Virus record (IMG/VR): IMGVR_UViG_3300035666_000005
Span: 56,877 to 120,876 of that record
DNA: 64,000 nucleotides
Reading direction: 5' to 3' (one strand)
DNA from: a virus
Shown: piece after piece, positions 37,024-46,071 of the stretch
Numbering within the stretch: the stretch's first letter is position 1
Layout of the letters: every line of letters begins with the position of its first letter
Position numbers and translations under genes: made by a program
Notes under the pieces: generated by a model
Told to the model about the DNA's origin: nothing
Seen by the model: only the letters and a program-made list of their open reading frames with translations
The model's database searches: none

Positions 37024-38145
37024 TTAAAAATCAAATGTGTAACCAAATGGGGATGCAAAAGTAACAGAAAGAGTTTTTTCTCTAACTGTATACACATGAG
37101 TTGAGCCATTTGCTAATGTAAAATTTAAATTAGATCTTGTTATCCAGTCAGAAGTATTATCGAAACCATTCTGGTCTCTAATTTCTGACAAAGACCCCCA
37201 AGATTGCGGATAGGCAAAATATAATTTTTGATTATTTGCACCAAAAAATAAAGTTTTATCAGATGGTAATTCAACTCTTTTAACAAGTTGTCCAGTAATT
37301 TGTGCCGGTGTTAAATTTGCGACACCCGATCCAAAATAAAATGGAGCTTCGAAATTTATAGTTCTTACATTACTAGTAATTTGTACAATTTGATTATTTT
37401 TATTTCTAGAATTTGCCCTCATGAATACATTATTAGAAGTATTTGTTAAATTTACAGTAACGCCAGTCGTAAAATTTACTGTAGGACTTGGTATCACAGG
37501 AACTCTTGGAGTATCATTAATAAAAGATCCTAAATTCGTAATTTGATTTATGTTTACGCTACCAGTTGTTATAGTTCCTACGAAATTAACAGTATTTAAT
37601 GTTGTTCCTAATTCATATACAATATCAAAACTGTTTAAATTAATTTTTGCTTGTACGAAAGGATAAAATAAATTATCTAAAAAAGTAGCAAGGTTATCGC
37701 CACCAGGTTCTAAATTTGTGAATCCAGGAACTTCTAAACTAATTTTTCTATTTCCATCAAAAACAGTGGAAGCTGCTCCAATCTCACCAGTCGTTGCTAA
37801 CCCAATACCATTTAAAGAAGGACGGGTGATGAAATTTTTAGTGCCACTAATAGTTTGATTGCCAATTGTATATACAACATTTTCAATAGAACCTCCTCCA
37901 CCGCCTTCTCCTTGTAGTAAAACTCCTATACCTCCAACAGTTGGTCTATTAACAAAATTTTTAGTACCACTTATTGTTTGATTGCCAGTTGTATATACAA
38001 TACCTTGAATAGGTAATCCGGCTTGTAGATTAATAAGAGATTGAGTTAATTCTATAGGTGTTATAAAAAAATTATCACCATATCCACTAATTAAATCAGC
38101 AATATCTGGATGTAATTGATTTTTTCTAATTAAACTTCTGCTCAT
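37024..38145 (-). CDS. Tail fibre with shared spacer repeats
   Basis: 373 residues. The N-terminus LIRKNQLHPDIADLISGYG is a typical attachment peptide of phage fibres. Two spacer repeats (YTTGNQTISGTKNFVNRP and YTIGNQTISGTKNFITRP, each followed by G.LLQGE or a similar ending) follow, joined by a poly-Gly link. The C-terminal 200 residues are beta-rich (TVNFTTGVTVNLTNTSNN), like an Ig-type or fibre-tip domain. It starts directly after the portal gene in transcription order. Confidence 0.65.
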   Translation of the reverse strand: MSRSLIRKNQLHPDIADLISGYGDNFFITPIELTQSLINLQAGLPIQGIVYTTGNQTISGTKNFVNRPTVGGIGVLLQGEGGGGGSIENVVYTIGNQTISGTKNFITRPSLNGIGLATTGEIGAASTVFDGNRKISLEVPGFTNLEPGGDNLATFLDNLFYPFVQAKINLNSFDIVYELGTTLNTVNFVGTITTGSVNINQITNLGSFINDTPRVPVIPSPTVNFTTGVTVNLTNTSNNVFMRANSRNKNNQIVQITSNVRTINFEAPFYFGSGVANLTPAQITGQLVKRVELPSDKTLFFGANNQKLYFAYPQSWGSLSEIRDQNGFDNTSDWITRSNLNFTLANGSTHVYTVREKTLSVTFASPFGYTFDF

Positions 38146-38146
38146 A

Positions 38147-40051
38147 TTAATCTAGTTTACTATGATATAATAAAATGGCTGTTTTATAATCTAAACCATA
38201 TTCAGCAGCAATTTCATTTATTTTTTCCATATTTGCATTTAATTGAACTGGTTTATTAATATAGTCATTGATTTTATTCATCCAGTCTTTTGGAGATTCA
38301 TTTGTTGCAATTGTTTCTGCAATTGTTTGAATAATTTCTTTTTGTTCTTTTGTTAATCTTTTACGATCATACTTTTCTTTTAAAGTTGTTTCCACGGCTT
38401 CAACTAAACTATCAAATTTTACTAGATTTTTGGCTACAAGATCTGCGTTAATTTTAGGTTTTACTTCCGATGCTTGAACGGTTGGCGCTGTTCTAGGCGC
38501 TTTTGTTGTTTGGGGGGTTCCGGTTCCAGCGGGGCGGCCAGTTTGTTGTTGTTGAGGTTTATTTAAAAGTGGTTGATATAAACCGTCTTCTTGAAGTTTT
38601 CGAAATTCTTGTTGAGATTCAACACTTTCTTCGGGTAGGGGTAATCTTCCAGTATCTATAGCCGTAATTCCCTCTTCTGGAGTCAGAACACCTAATTCTA
38701 TAAGCCTTGAATAAACGCGCGTTAAATTTGCGTCACTCTTAAAGTCAGCGTCTTTAAAACGTGCGACTGGCAAATTTTTAAAACCAAGATTTTTACCAAT
38801 TTTTTTCATTTCTGGTAAGATGAACTCATTCATAAATGTTTCACGCGCATGCTTTAATCTTGATAAGAATACTTCTATTTTAGTATTAGTATTGGCATAT
38901 TTTTCTTCGCCAAAAAGAACGTTATTTAAACCATAACGAATATCACGATCAACAACTTCATATTTTTTAGGATCAAGAATATTACTGATTTCTGGAATAA
39001 TAAATTTAATATTAGTTGTATAGTCAGTTACCAGAATACGGCCCACGCTTTCATTTTCGAAAATTTTTCTTAACGTTCCGATTTGTTCTTTAGTTGGCAT
39101 ACCGACTTCATCATTTCCCATTGTAACCAATAAGACCGCTTGCTGTATTGTACGGCTGATTGCCATATCCATGTTTTTAAGTTCTTGCTTCCAGTTAATA
39201 TCTTCGAGAACTGGGAAACCCATCGGGACGCTAAATGGTTCATAATCTTGTTTTTTATAAAATACTGGAATAAATCTTTCTGGATCTAATTCAAATATCA
39301 TGTATTGATTTGATTGGGTAATATTACTGGTAGTTTTTAAATCTTTTACATTTTTAACTCTTTGGGCAAGTTCTCTATCTTGTTCATTATCTGGATTCGT
39401 TAAAACTTGCATTTCAAAATCGTTTAAAACTTTAATATATTGAGGAGTAATAAATGAAGCTGATCCAATAGCTTGAATATCAGCAGGATTTAAAATAATA
39501 TATCTAACAGGAATTTCTCCGGTGCGAGCTTCTGTCGTGATTAAATCCGTAAGAACGCGCATATCTTGTTTGGTAAACTGAGCATTTAATTTGTATAAAA
39601 ATACATTTCCACTACGGAAAAATTCGCGGAAAAACATATCTTGTAATTTCCATAAATTAACACGGTCTCCCCATGCTTGGAAAAATTTACGGGATTGTTC
39701 ATTGCCACCAGTAAAATAAATAGGCGAGCAACTAAACTCGGTCATTAAATCAATAGTATTTCTAAAAATAGAAAAATTATAATAGGCTTTTTGACATAAA
39801 ATAATAGTGTCTTTAATACTTATATTAGAAGTATATTTACCATAACCGCCACCATAAATAAAAGGAATTACCCCACCTTCAATATTTGCATATTTATCAG
39901 TCCTAGAGATTGTGGATGACCTATTTCTTCTTACGGAAGTATTCACTTCACCACGACTAGCTTTGACTTCTATAGTATCTTTTGATTTTATAGACCCTTC
40001 AATTACCTGTGGTTCTGGGAACTTAATATTTTTATTGGTATTACGCGCCAT
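38147..40051 (-). CDS. Portal protein
   Basis: 634 residues, immediately downstream of terminase. Residues 60-130 (SIFRNTIDLMTEFSCSP, then FFQAWGDRVNLWKLQDMFF) and the stem region (LKNMDMAISRTIQQAVLLV) match the wing and stem of large portal proteins. The C-terminus has a Pro/Gln/Thr-rich flexible segment (about 490-530), then a helical cap. A dodecameric portal at one capsid vertex is the expected role. A GTGTAA element lies before the ATG. Confidence 0.85.
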   Translation of the reverse strand: MARNTNKNIKFPEPQVIEGSIKSKDTIEVKASRGEVNTSVRRNRSSTISRTDKYANIEGGVIPFIYGGGYGKYTSNISIKDTIILCQKAYYNFSIFRNTIDLMTEFSCSPIYFTGGNEQSRKFFQAWGDRVNLWKLQDMFFREFFRSGNVFLYKLNAQFTKQDMRVLTDLITTEARTGEIPVRYIILNPADIQAIGSASFITPQYIKVLNDFEMQVLTNPDNEQDRELAQRVKNVKDLKTTSNITQSNQYMIFELDPERFIPVFYKKQDYEPFSVPMGFPVLEDINWKQELKNMDMAISRTIQQAVLLVTMGNDEVGMPTKEQIGTLRKIFENESVGRILVTDYTTNIKFIIPEISNILDPKKYEVVDRDIRYGLNNVLFGEEKYANTNTKIEVFLSRLKHARETFMNEFILPEMKKIGKNLGFKNLPVARFKDADFKSDANLTRVYSRLIELGVLTPEEGITAIDTGRLPLPEESVESQQEFRKLQEDGLYQPLLNKPQQQQTGRPAGTGTPQTTKAPRTAPTVQASEVKPKINADLVAKNLVKFDSLVEAVETTLKEKYDRKRLTKEQKEIIQTIAETIATNESPKDWMNKINDYINKPVQLNANMEKINEIAAEYGLDYKTAILLYHSKLD

Positions 40052-40070
40052 AACTTATTATAACAGTCTA

Positions 40071-40076
40071 TTACAC
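40071..40076 (-). promoter_or_regulatory. GTGTAA late element for the portal gene
   Basis: Minus-strand GATTTTAGTGTAATAGACTG in the 42-base gap after terminase, with GTGTAA 19 bases before the ATG at 40051. Confidence 0.6.
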
Positions 40077-40093
40077 TAAAATCTGATATTTTA

Positions 40094-41998
40094 TTAGATT
40101 AATTCTGCTACAAAAGTTGTATTCTTTTTTGTAAAGTTCTCTGGGGCCATTATATCAAAATAGGCTTTAACACCCCAATTGCCAAGCATAAGAGTTGTAT
40201 AATTATCTTTTCTAGCTCTATTTATACTTGTAGATTTTCTTAAATGAGATGGCAAATCAAAACTTTGGGTACCCCTAGATGTTGTAGTGACCTCAACATT
40301 GGCACACTGATCTTTCGTATCTTGAACAATGAAATCCTGCTCTTCTATAAATTCGCGGACGGTCAATTTCTTTGTTTCGTATTCATTATCCGCCTTTTCC
40401 CCGATTCCTCTAGGATATATATACTCCATCGGAAGATTCATTGTAAAAATATTTTCTAAAATATCAGGATGGTTGCTCGCGCGCGAGGCAAACCATATTT
40501 TTTTATGATCAATGCAAGTTTGTAAATAAGAGTTCGCGCGACCCAAAAAGAAGCTTGTAAAATATTGTTTAATACATATGTTGCCAAAATCTTTATTGTA
40601 TTGACGCGCACAATCTTTTAACATTTTAGTATAATCCTCATTTTCTTTATCTGAATCAAAATCCACAAAACCAATCTTACGATTCATGTCTTTGAAAAAC
40701 TGAGAGTTATTTACCGCATCTATAAAAGTATCTGCACCCGCATGGTCAATAATAATCAAGGCAATATTAAAGTTTTTATATAAATAATAAAAATATTTTA
40801 TATGATCTTGCAACGATGACCCTGCGGCTTGGTATCCATGAACTAATACGCCTTGTTTTTTTTCTTCATCTAGCTCAATAACACTCATGGCAAAATAATC
40901 GGCAACTTTAGAAGACGAAAAGTTAGGGTCAATTGCTAAAATATATTTTTTATCACTATCGCCAATTACTTTGGTAGTTGGATATTCCCCATCTGAAATC
41001 GTACACTCATGCATTTTTTTAGGTGAAAAATAACTATCCCCGCCATCAATAAAACGAGCGCAATATTCTCTTAAGAACGAATGATGTGAACTTCCGCCAC
41101 TTTTAGCTACTTGAATTGCGCCTTGGTCCACCATATGTTGTGGTAAGGCTTCATAACTTAATTGGGAAATAAAATATGTCCCAGGAAGCTCTCCCTCTTT
41201 AGACTCTTGTTCGTCTGGATGTTCTACTAAATGTGACCATTGTTGATAGACGCGAAATAAATGTTCAAAGGTATAACTTGCAGAACTTAAACATAACATT
41301 TGAGATGTGTTCTCAAAAATATGCCTATTGTCTGGATGTAGCAAGCCCTTTTTTATTAATTCTTCTTCTAATTTTCTAATACGAATACGTTCGCCTACAT
41401 CTCTTGGAGAACTCAAGAATGGAATAAGAACATTGTCAATAATATCCGGAGGTAAAAGTAAAAACTCATCCAAAATAAGTACGTTAGCGCGGATACCACG
41501 AATTTTTTCTCCAGTTAGTGGAATAGCTGTGATGCTGCCACCATTAATTTGCCATTCGTATTGGTCATTCCGCTTACTTTTTAAACCAAAACATTGTCTG
41601 GCTAAGGCCGCGCCTGGAGACATTAAAAATTTTTCAATTTCATTAAAAACACGGCGACTAGTACGAAAGTTAATAGATGCAATAAGTATTTTAGTTCCAG
41701 GCTCTAACATACATTTAAGAATACAATAGATCGCAGCGCAAAAACTTTTAGCACCACCACGACCCCAAACTAACATACAGTAATTTCTATTAAAAAAAGA
41801 ATTCAGCGTTAATTCTTGGTAGGCTTCTAATGTTAAGCCCATTGATAGCTCTGTAGTAAAACCAAGATTATATCTTAGGAATTTAGCAAGGCTAACCCTT
41901 GCCTCTTCGTCAGTTAAATCGCCCTTTAAATTAAGTAACTCTTTATTAACGTTAGCTAATGGTTTAGATTTTTTTTGATTTCCTACGATGAGTGCCAT
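40094..41998 (-). CDS. Terminase large subunit
   Basis: 634 residues. Walker A-like WGRGGAKS is at 78-85, Walker B is ANVLILDEF with D177 and E178, and a coupling-type motif CLSSASYTF is near 236-243. The C-terminal RNase H-like nuclease shows AIDPNFSSS (D357) and IIIDHAGAD (D418). It powers DNA packaging and cuts concatemers. The start overlaps the upstream nuclease gene by 16 bases, so the two are probably co-translated. I could not identify the packaging strategy from sequence alone. Confidence 0.95.
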   Translation of the reverse strand: MALIVGNQKKSKPLANVNKELLNLKGDLTDEEARVSLAKFLRYNLGFTTELSMGLTLEAYQELTLNSFFNRNYCMLVWGRGGAKSFCAAIYCILKCMLEPGTKILIASINFRTSRRVFNEIEKFLMSPGAALARQCFGLKSKRNDQYEWQINGGSITAIPLTGEKIRGIRANVLILDEFLLLPPDIIDNVLIPFLSSPRDVGERIRIRKLEEELIKKGLLHPDNRHIFENTSQMLCLSSASYTFEHLFRVYQQWSHLVEHPDEQESKEGELPGTYFISQLSYEALPQHMVDQGAIQVAKSGGSSHHSFLREYCARFIDGGDSYFSPKKMHECTISDGEYPTTKVIGDSDKKYILAIDPNFSSSKVADYFAMSVIELDEEKKQGVLVHGYQAAGSSLQDHIKYFYYLYKNFNIALIIIDHAGADTFIDAVNNSQFFKDMNRKIGFVDFDSDKENEDYTKMLKDCARQYNKDFGNICIKQYFTSFFLGRANSYLQTCIDHKKIWFASRASNHPDILENIFTMNLPMEYIYPRGIGEKADNEYETKKLTVREFIEEQDFIVQDTKDQCANVEVTTTSRGTQSFDLPSHLRKSTSINRARKDNYTTLMLGNWGVKAYFDIMAPENFTKKNTTFVAELI

Positions 41999-42918
41999 TT
42001 TGTATCAAAGTAATATTGTAAATCTATTTTATAGGCCTCTTCATTCATACCTAAAATATGAAGTGTTTTGTTTTTCGCTTCTTCGCGCCCATCACAAAAA
42101 ACAAATTGTAAATTATCATATTGACGTAATAATTTTCTCATATTATGAGCAATAAATTCACCAGAAGCTTTACCAAATTTTTGTTTTTGATACATCATAT
42201 TATTTAGAGTTGATTCTACCACAACAACAATATAACCTTTTAATTTCTTAGCTTTTTGAATTTCGCGTTCAAATCTTTCACGACCACCACTTAATGTTCC
42301 ATACAAATCACTTAAACTTTTACGTTCAACAGCTAATTTATTATTGGGATGTAAAGAATAATCACCATATTCTAATTTAGATTCAATTAAAGTATGTTCT
42401 TCGAAATGAAATGGTTTTTGTTCACGACTATCCACAATAATTTGTGCAATTGGAGTCCAAGGAATCTCATCTGGAATTTGATAATTAAACATGGAACGTA
42501 ATCCAATTTTTTGGCATAAATTATTGTAATGCATTCCAGAAAAGGCTTCAATTGTACTAACAGGTAATAAACAATTAATACTCTGGCACTCAACTTGACC
42601 TGGTGCGACATCAATGCTTTTTAAATCACAATATTGTGCTAATTTACTTTTAAAATAATCTGCACACTCTTCTTTGGAAAGAGTCTTTAACCAGTTTTTA
42701 TAGTTTTTCTTATCGACAAAATCGCAAGTTATATATTGATCAAAAGATTTATATTCTAATTTTTTGCCATCAAAACGGTCTATACGTTTCCAATAAGTTT
42801 CAAAATAGGTTTTGCAGGAAAGCTTATGATAATGTCTTAAATGTTTTTGAAGCTCGGCAAAATAATTAAACTCCTCACCACAAACTTTACATTTTAAGTA
42901 TATTTTGTTCTTATCCAT
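41983..42918 (-). CDS. C2H2 zinc-finger plus ERCC4-type nuclease
   Basis: 311 residues. The N-terminus carries a C2H2-like finger (C10, C13, H26, H29/H31 in the KCKVCGEEFNYFAEL segment). The C-terminal half is an XPF/MUS81-type (ERCC4) nuclease: VDSRE at 162-166, GDYSL at 185-189 and ERKSLSD with E198-R-K200 and D204, giving the full GD-Xn-ERK-X3-D signature. ERCC4 nucleases cut branched or flap DNA. Next to terminase it may resolve branched replication products before packaging. The ATG is 11 bases after the previous stop. Confidence 0.85.
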   Translation of the reverse strand: MDKNKIYLKCKVCGEEFNYFAELQKHLRHYHKLSCKTYFETYWKRIDRFDGKKLEYKSFDQYITCDFVDKKNYKNWLKTLSKEECADYFKSKLAQYCDLKSIDVAPGQVECQSINCLLPVSTIEAFSGMHYNNLCQKIGLRSMFNYQIPDEIPWTPIAQIIVDSREQKPFHFEEHTLIESKLEYGDYSLHPNNKLAVERKSLSDLYGTLSGGRERFEREIQKAKKLKGYIVVVVESTLNNMMYQKQKFGKASGEFIAHNMRKLLRQYDNLQFVFCDGREEAKNKTLHILGMNEEAYKIDLQYYFDTKWHSS

Positions 42919-42929
42919 AATATATTATA

Positions 42930-44036
42930 TTAACTATGAACCATTTCATCTATATCAATTCCACGAATTATTGCCTTTAGTTCGTCCATGGATGATAAAC
43001 GTTTCGCTTCATCTTCTAAATTTTGTTTTTGAGCTTCTGCTAGATGAATAATACTTTTACGACGTTCCTCATCTTTCCACGCCTGCACTAAATTAAGAAT
43101 ACTAGCGTTTTCCTGTTTCCGCTCTTGTATTTTTTTAGATCTATCATCTACAAGTGATTTATATAATTTATTTTGCCTATTACGACATTGGTTATATTCA
43201 GTTTGTAAACTACTAATTGCCTCATTAAGACTCATTTTAATATTGCGCCCCTCGTCCTCTTCAGATGCTTGACGTAATAATTGACGCAAATCTTCAACTT
43301 GTTGTAAAATTGTAGAAGCCGTAACAACTTCTGTACATAAGGTAATAAATTGATCTAATTCTTCTTGTGTCAAATCTTCTTTATCATAAGTATAACGAAT
43401 AAAAGCATCTTCAAATAATTTACGGTCATCGTCACGACGATAAGTATTAATTTGATAACAAAAACTAAAAGTATTCAAATATCTTTGCAACATTTCTACC
43501 TGTTTGATTTGAACGGCTTTTAATTTTTTTTCTTCCCATCCTAAATTAAGATATTTATTAATTCTAAACAAGGTTTGATCCATACGGCGCGGCGGAAAAT
43601 ATTCTCCAATATGACTTTGTACCGGAGCCTCTGATTCTTTCGGTACATAAGTCGTCATATCTAAATATGTAGGATCAGCCTTTTGGAGTTTGTTAACATA
43701 TTTGTTGACTTCGCGTGATTCGAGACTGAGATGGGTCAAATTATTATTTTTAAATAAAATTTTAGCCATATCAAGATAGTGCTGATTTTTATAATTATTT
43801 TTTATAAATTCTTCATGATCTGTTGTTAATGAAATTCGATCTCTTTGAAAAACAGAGCGATTTTTATATTCAATATTATTATCTAATAAAAACTGTTTTA
43901 GTGCGCGCCCTTCTTTGCTACGACTATCTATATTTTCATTTTCATAAACATAGGCAGTAATTTCTGTTAAACTCGATTCGGGATTTTTTGTTAAAATTTC
44001 TTTTGCGCGATTTTGCTGATATTCATTTAAATGCAT
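42930..44036 (-). CDS. Helical protein, possible small terminase
   Basis: 368 residues. The N-terminal 60 residues look like a winged or helix-turn-helix domain (AKEILTKNPESSLTEITAYV). A coiled-coil C-terminus (about 240-350, QTEYNQCRNRQNKLYKSL) fits oligomerisation. No small terminase gene is otherwise seen near the large subunit, so this is the best candidate by position. It is longer than usual for that family. The start overlaps the sigma-like gene by one base. Confidence 0.45.
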   Translation of the reverse strand: MHLNEYQQNRAKEILTKNPESSLTEITAYVYENENIDSRSKEGRALKQFLLDNNIEYKNRSVFQRDRISLTTDHEEFIKNNYKNQHYLDMAKILFKNNNLTHLSLESREVNKYVNKLQKADPTYLDMTTYVPKESEAPVQSHIGEYFPPRRMDQTLFRINKYLNLGWEEKKLKAVQIKQVEMLQRYLNTFSFCYQINTYRRDDDRKLFEDAFIRYTYDKEDLTQEELDQFITLCTEVVTASTILQQVEDLRQLLRQASEEDEGRNIKMSLNEAISSLQTEYNQCRNRQNKLYKSLVDDRSKKIQERKQENASILNLVQAWKDEERRKSIIHLAEAQKQNLEDEAKRLSSMDELKAIIRGIDIDEMVHS

Positions 44037-44746
44037 TATAATACCTCCCTTACTACTTCACGAGCTTTTTGTAAAATTTTTGATTTGATTTTACTAATTT
44101 GTCTATATGCTGGCCGCCCTTCTTTTAAACTTAATTTATAACCCATTTTTTTTGCTACTTCCGCCTCGTCTAAATGCTGTAAAAACATATAGTCGTATAC
44201 TTTCCACTCAATGATACTTAGATTTTTCTTCATGATTTCATGAAAAAGTGGCATTAAATTTTCTATATCCATCATATTCTCCGTATCATGTAAAACATTT
44301 TCTAAGGTTGTTTCGGGATTGTCATGGTTTGGACTATGAATACTTAATGGAAATTTTACATCATATGCTGATTTTTTACTTTTTTCCCATTTAGAATAGT
44401 CCTTACAAGAATTATTTTGTGTTCCATATATAGAACAACCATAATCTCCAGTATTAAAAGGACATTTTAAACATGGGCGCGAGAAGTTAGAATAATGGTT
44501 TCTCAACATGTTTGTCATTTGGTGGTTAATAACTTGATTAAGCCATGGCCTCATAGGGCGTAATGGATCCCATTTCTCCCATTTCTTATAGATATGTATT
44601 CTTAATCTTTGAGCAACATCTTCGAAATCCATCCATGCGATGGCAGTTAAATGCCAACGATGTTTGCGTTTTTGAATTTCAGAATTAATAATATCTATCG
44701 AGTCTTCGAAAGATGGCCTAACAACGCCTTTTTTCTTACGTGGCAT
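44036..44746 (-). CDS. Sigma-factor-like protein with inserted cysteine cluster
   Basis: 236 residues. Residues 38-85 follow sigma region 2 (DFEDVAQRLRIHIYKKW, then WDPLRPMRPWLNQVINHQM). Residues 160-236 follow region 4 (LSIIEWKVYDYMFLQHLDEA, then AYRQISKIKSKILQKAREV). Between them are C92, C95, C104 and C114, a possible zinc knuckle that ordinary ECF sigmas lack. It lies near the head of the late block, and the GTGTAA element is not a standard sigma-70 promoter, so it is the best candidate for late promoter recognition. That link is inference. Confidence 0.7.
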   Translation of the reverse strand: MPRKKKGVVRPSFEDSIDIINSEIQKRKHRWHLTAIAWMDFEDVAQRLRIHIYKKWEKWDPLRPMRPWLNQVINHQMTNMLRNHYSNFSRPCLKCPFNTGDYGCSIYGTQNNSCKDYSKWEKSKKSAYDVKFPLSIHSPNHDNPETTLENVLHDTENMMDIENLMPLFHEIMKKNLSIIEWKVYDYMFLQHLDEAEVAKKMGYKLSLKEGRPAYRQISKIKSKILQKAREVVREVL

Positions 44747-44747
44747 A

Positions 44748-45152
44748 TTATTTAGATCTTAACGAGCCAGCTTCTTTTTGAAATTCTGATAAAATTTCTT
44801 CTTTAGTTTTTGTTTGAATATTATTTTGATTATTTACCTCGATAGGAGCAGATGGGTTATCAATTAAACTTCCAAAAGATTCCCCTTTAGGCTGGTAAAC
44901 ATCTACTTTAAAAGATGGTTTAATTTTTTTAAAGTCAATATTACTCTCTACCGTATCATAACTTTCATCGCTAATTTCTATAGAGTTTATATTTTTCTTT
45001 AATTTTAATTCATTTAAAAATTTATTTCTTTTATCTTCTACTGGCGCGGAAGATGATTTACTAGCAAACGATTGCCCACAAAAAGCGCAAAATTTTGGTA
45101 GTTCAAAATTATATTGGGTGGTCTTGCCACATTTTGAGCAAAAATATTTCAT
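44748..45152 (-). CDS. Zinc-ribbon protein next to sigma-like gene
   Basis: 134 residues. The N-terminus has two CxxC pairs (FCSKCGKTT and FCAFCGQSF), a zinc ribbon. The rest is polar, Asp/Ser/Lys-rich and probably disordered. It is the first gene of the leftward late block and ends one base before the sigma-like gene. A transcription co-factor is plausible but unsupported by any further motif. Confidence 0.6.
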   Translation of the reverse strand: MKYFCSKCGKTTQYNFELPKFCAFCGQSFASKSSSAPVEDKRNKFLNELKLKKNINSIEISDESYDTVESNIDFKKIKPSFKVDVYQPKGESFGSLIDNPSAPIEVNNQNNIQTKTKEEILSEFQKEAGSLRSK

Positions 45153-45171
45153 ACACTAGTATTCTATAGGT

Positions 45172-45177
45172 TTACAC
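45172..45177 (-). promoter_or_regulatory. GTGTAA late element heading the leftward block
   Basis: Minus-strand TTTTTTTGTGTAAACCTATAG lies 19 bases before the ATG at 45152. A second GTGTA overlaps that ATG. Confidence 0.55.
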
Positions 45178-45223
45178 AAAAAAATTCCAAAATCTCTTCT
45201 GTAAACATTTTATAAAAATGTTA

Positions 45224-45229
45224 GTGTAA
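45224..45229 (+). promoter_or_regulatory. GTGTAA late element on the plus strand
   Basis: TTATAAAAATGTTAGTGTAAATAA, with GTGTAA 10 bases before the ATG at 45240. This shows that the element follows gene direction, and it is back-to-back with the minus-strand element about 50 bases away. Confidence 0.65.
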
Positions 45230-45239
45230 ATAACTATTG

Positions 45240-45827
45240 ATGTCGTCTTTAATTAATTCCGAGGTGTTCGATATCATCAAGGAAGATATCGAATCTCTTG
45301 ATGGTCGTATTGTTTTATTAAAAGGAAATTATTGCGGTGGTAAGAGCAAATGCTCCGGCCTTTTTTATATGGATTCTAATGACGATCCAGTTATTAAAGT
45401 GGCCAAGGGTAATTTACATGAAGAAGAATGGTTCGGGGTTCTTTTACATGAATATTGCCATTTTATTCAATGGCGAGACGACTCTAAATTATGGAATAAG
45501 TTTTGCGATTATGATGTAACCTATTCACAAATTATTTTAAAGCCACAAAAATATAAAAAAGAACTTGCGGCCCTAATAGAATTAGAAATTGATTGTGAAA
45601 AATGTGCCACAAGTATTATAAAAAATAATAAGCTATTCGATTATAAGAATTATGTCCAAACCGCAAATGCAATTCTATATAAATATGCAATGTTATATAA
45701 ATATGGAAAATGGCCAAATGACAATAGAAAATATCAAAAAGTACAAGAATTTTGCCCAAAAAGAATTCTAAAATCTTATAAAGAATATCTGGAAATACCA
45801 GAACGTGTTATTCAATATTATAAGTAG
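45240..45827 (+). CDS. Zinc metallopeptidase-like protein (HEYCH)
   Basis: 195 residues from the ATG at 45240; a TTG one codon earlier is less likely. It contains HEYCH (H70, E71, H74), preceded by hydrophobic GVLL. About 45 residues later an acidic helix (ALIELEIDCEKC) could give the third zinc ligand, as in WLM/SprT-like peptidases. A Cys pair in the early part may form a further site. Substrate unknown. The stop overlaps the convergent gene by 20 bases. Confidence 0.65.
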   Translation: MSSLINSEVFDIIKEDIESLDGRIVLLKGNYCGGKSKCSGLFYMDSNDDPVIKVAKGNLHEEEWFGVLLHEYCHFIQWRDDSKLWNKFCDYDVTYSQIILKPQKYKKELAALIELEIDCEKCATSIIKNNKLFDYKNYVQTANAILYKYAMLYKYGKWPNDNRKYQKVQEFCPKRILKSYKEYLEIPERVIQYYK

Positions 45828-46071
45828 AATCAAACTGGCTAGGCGGAAGAATCAAACTGTTGTCCGTAATATATTGATTTAATTCTTCTTCACTATCCGC
45901 AATTACCATCGTAAAAGGACTCGAAGCTCCGCCAGCACATTGCAATGGAGGTACAATTACTTTATTAGTGATGGCGTCATAAATCATCCACCATTCAGTT
46001 TCGTTTACTAATATTCCGTCTACCATTGGAACAACATCTGGACGTTCTTGATTTGAATATATTTTAATCAT
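45808..46071 (-). CDS. Small fibre-cluster protein, unknown
   Basis: 87 residues from the ATG at 46071, chosen because it overlaps the LRR gene's TGA (ATGA). The sequence (DGILVNETEWWMIYDAITNK) is beta-rich, with a Cys/Gly-rich turn and a closing helix (DSEEELNQYITDN). Probably an accessory to the adjacent fibre. No family was recognised. Confidence 0.6.
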   Translation of the reverse strand: MIKIYSNQERPDVVPMVDGILVNETEWWMIYDAITNKVIVPPLQCAGGASSPFTMVIADSEEELNQYITDNSLILPPSQFDSTYNIE

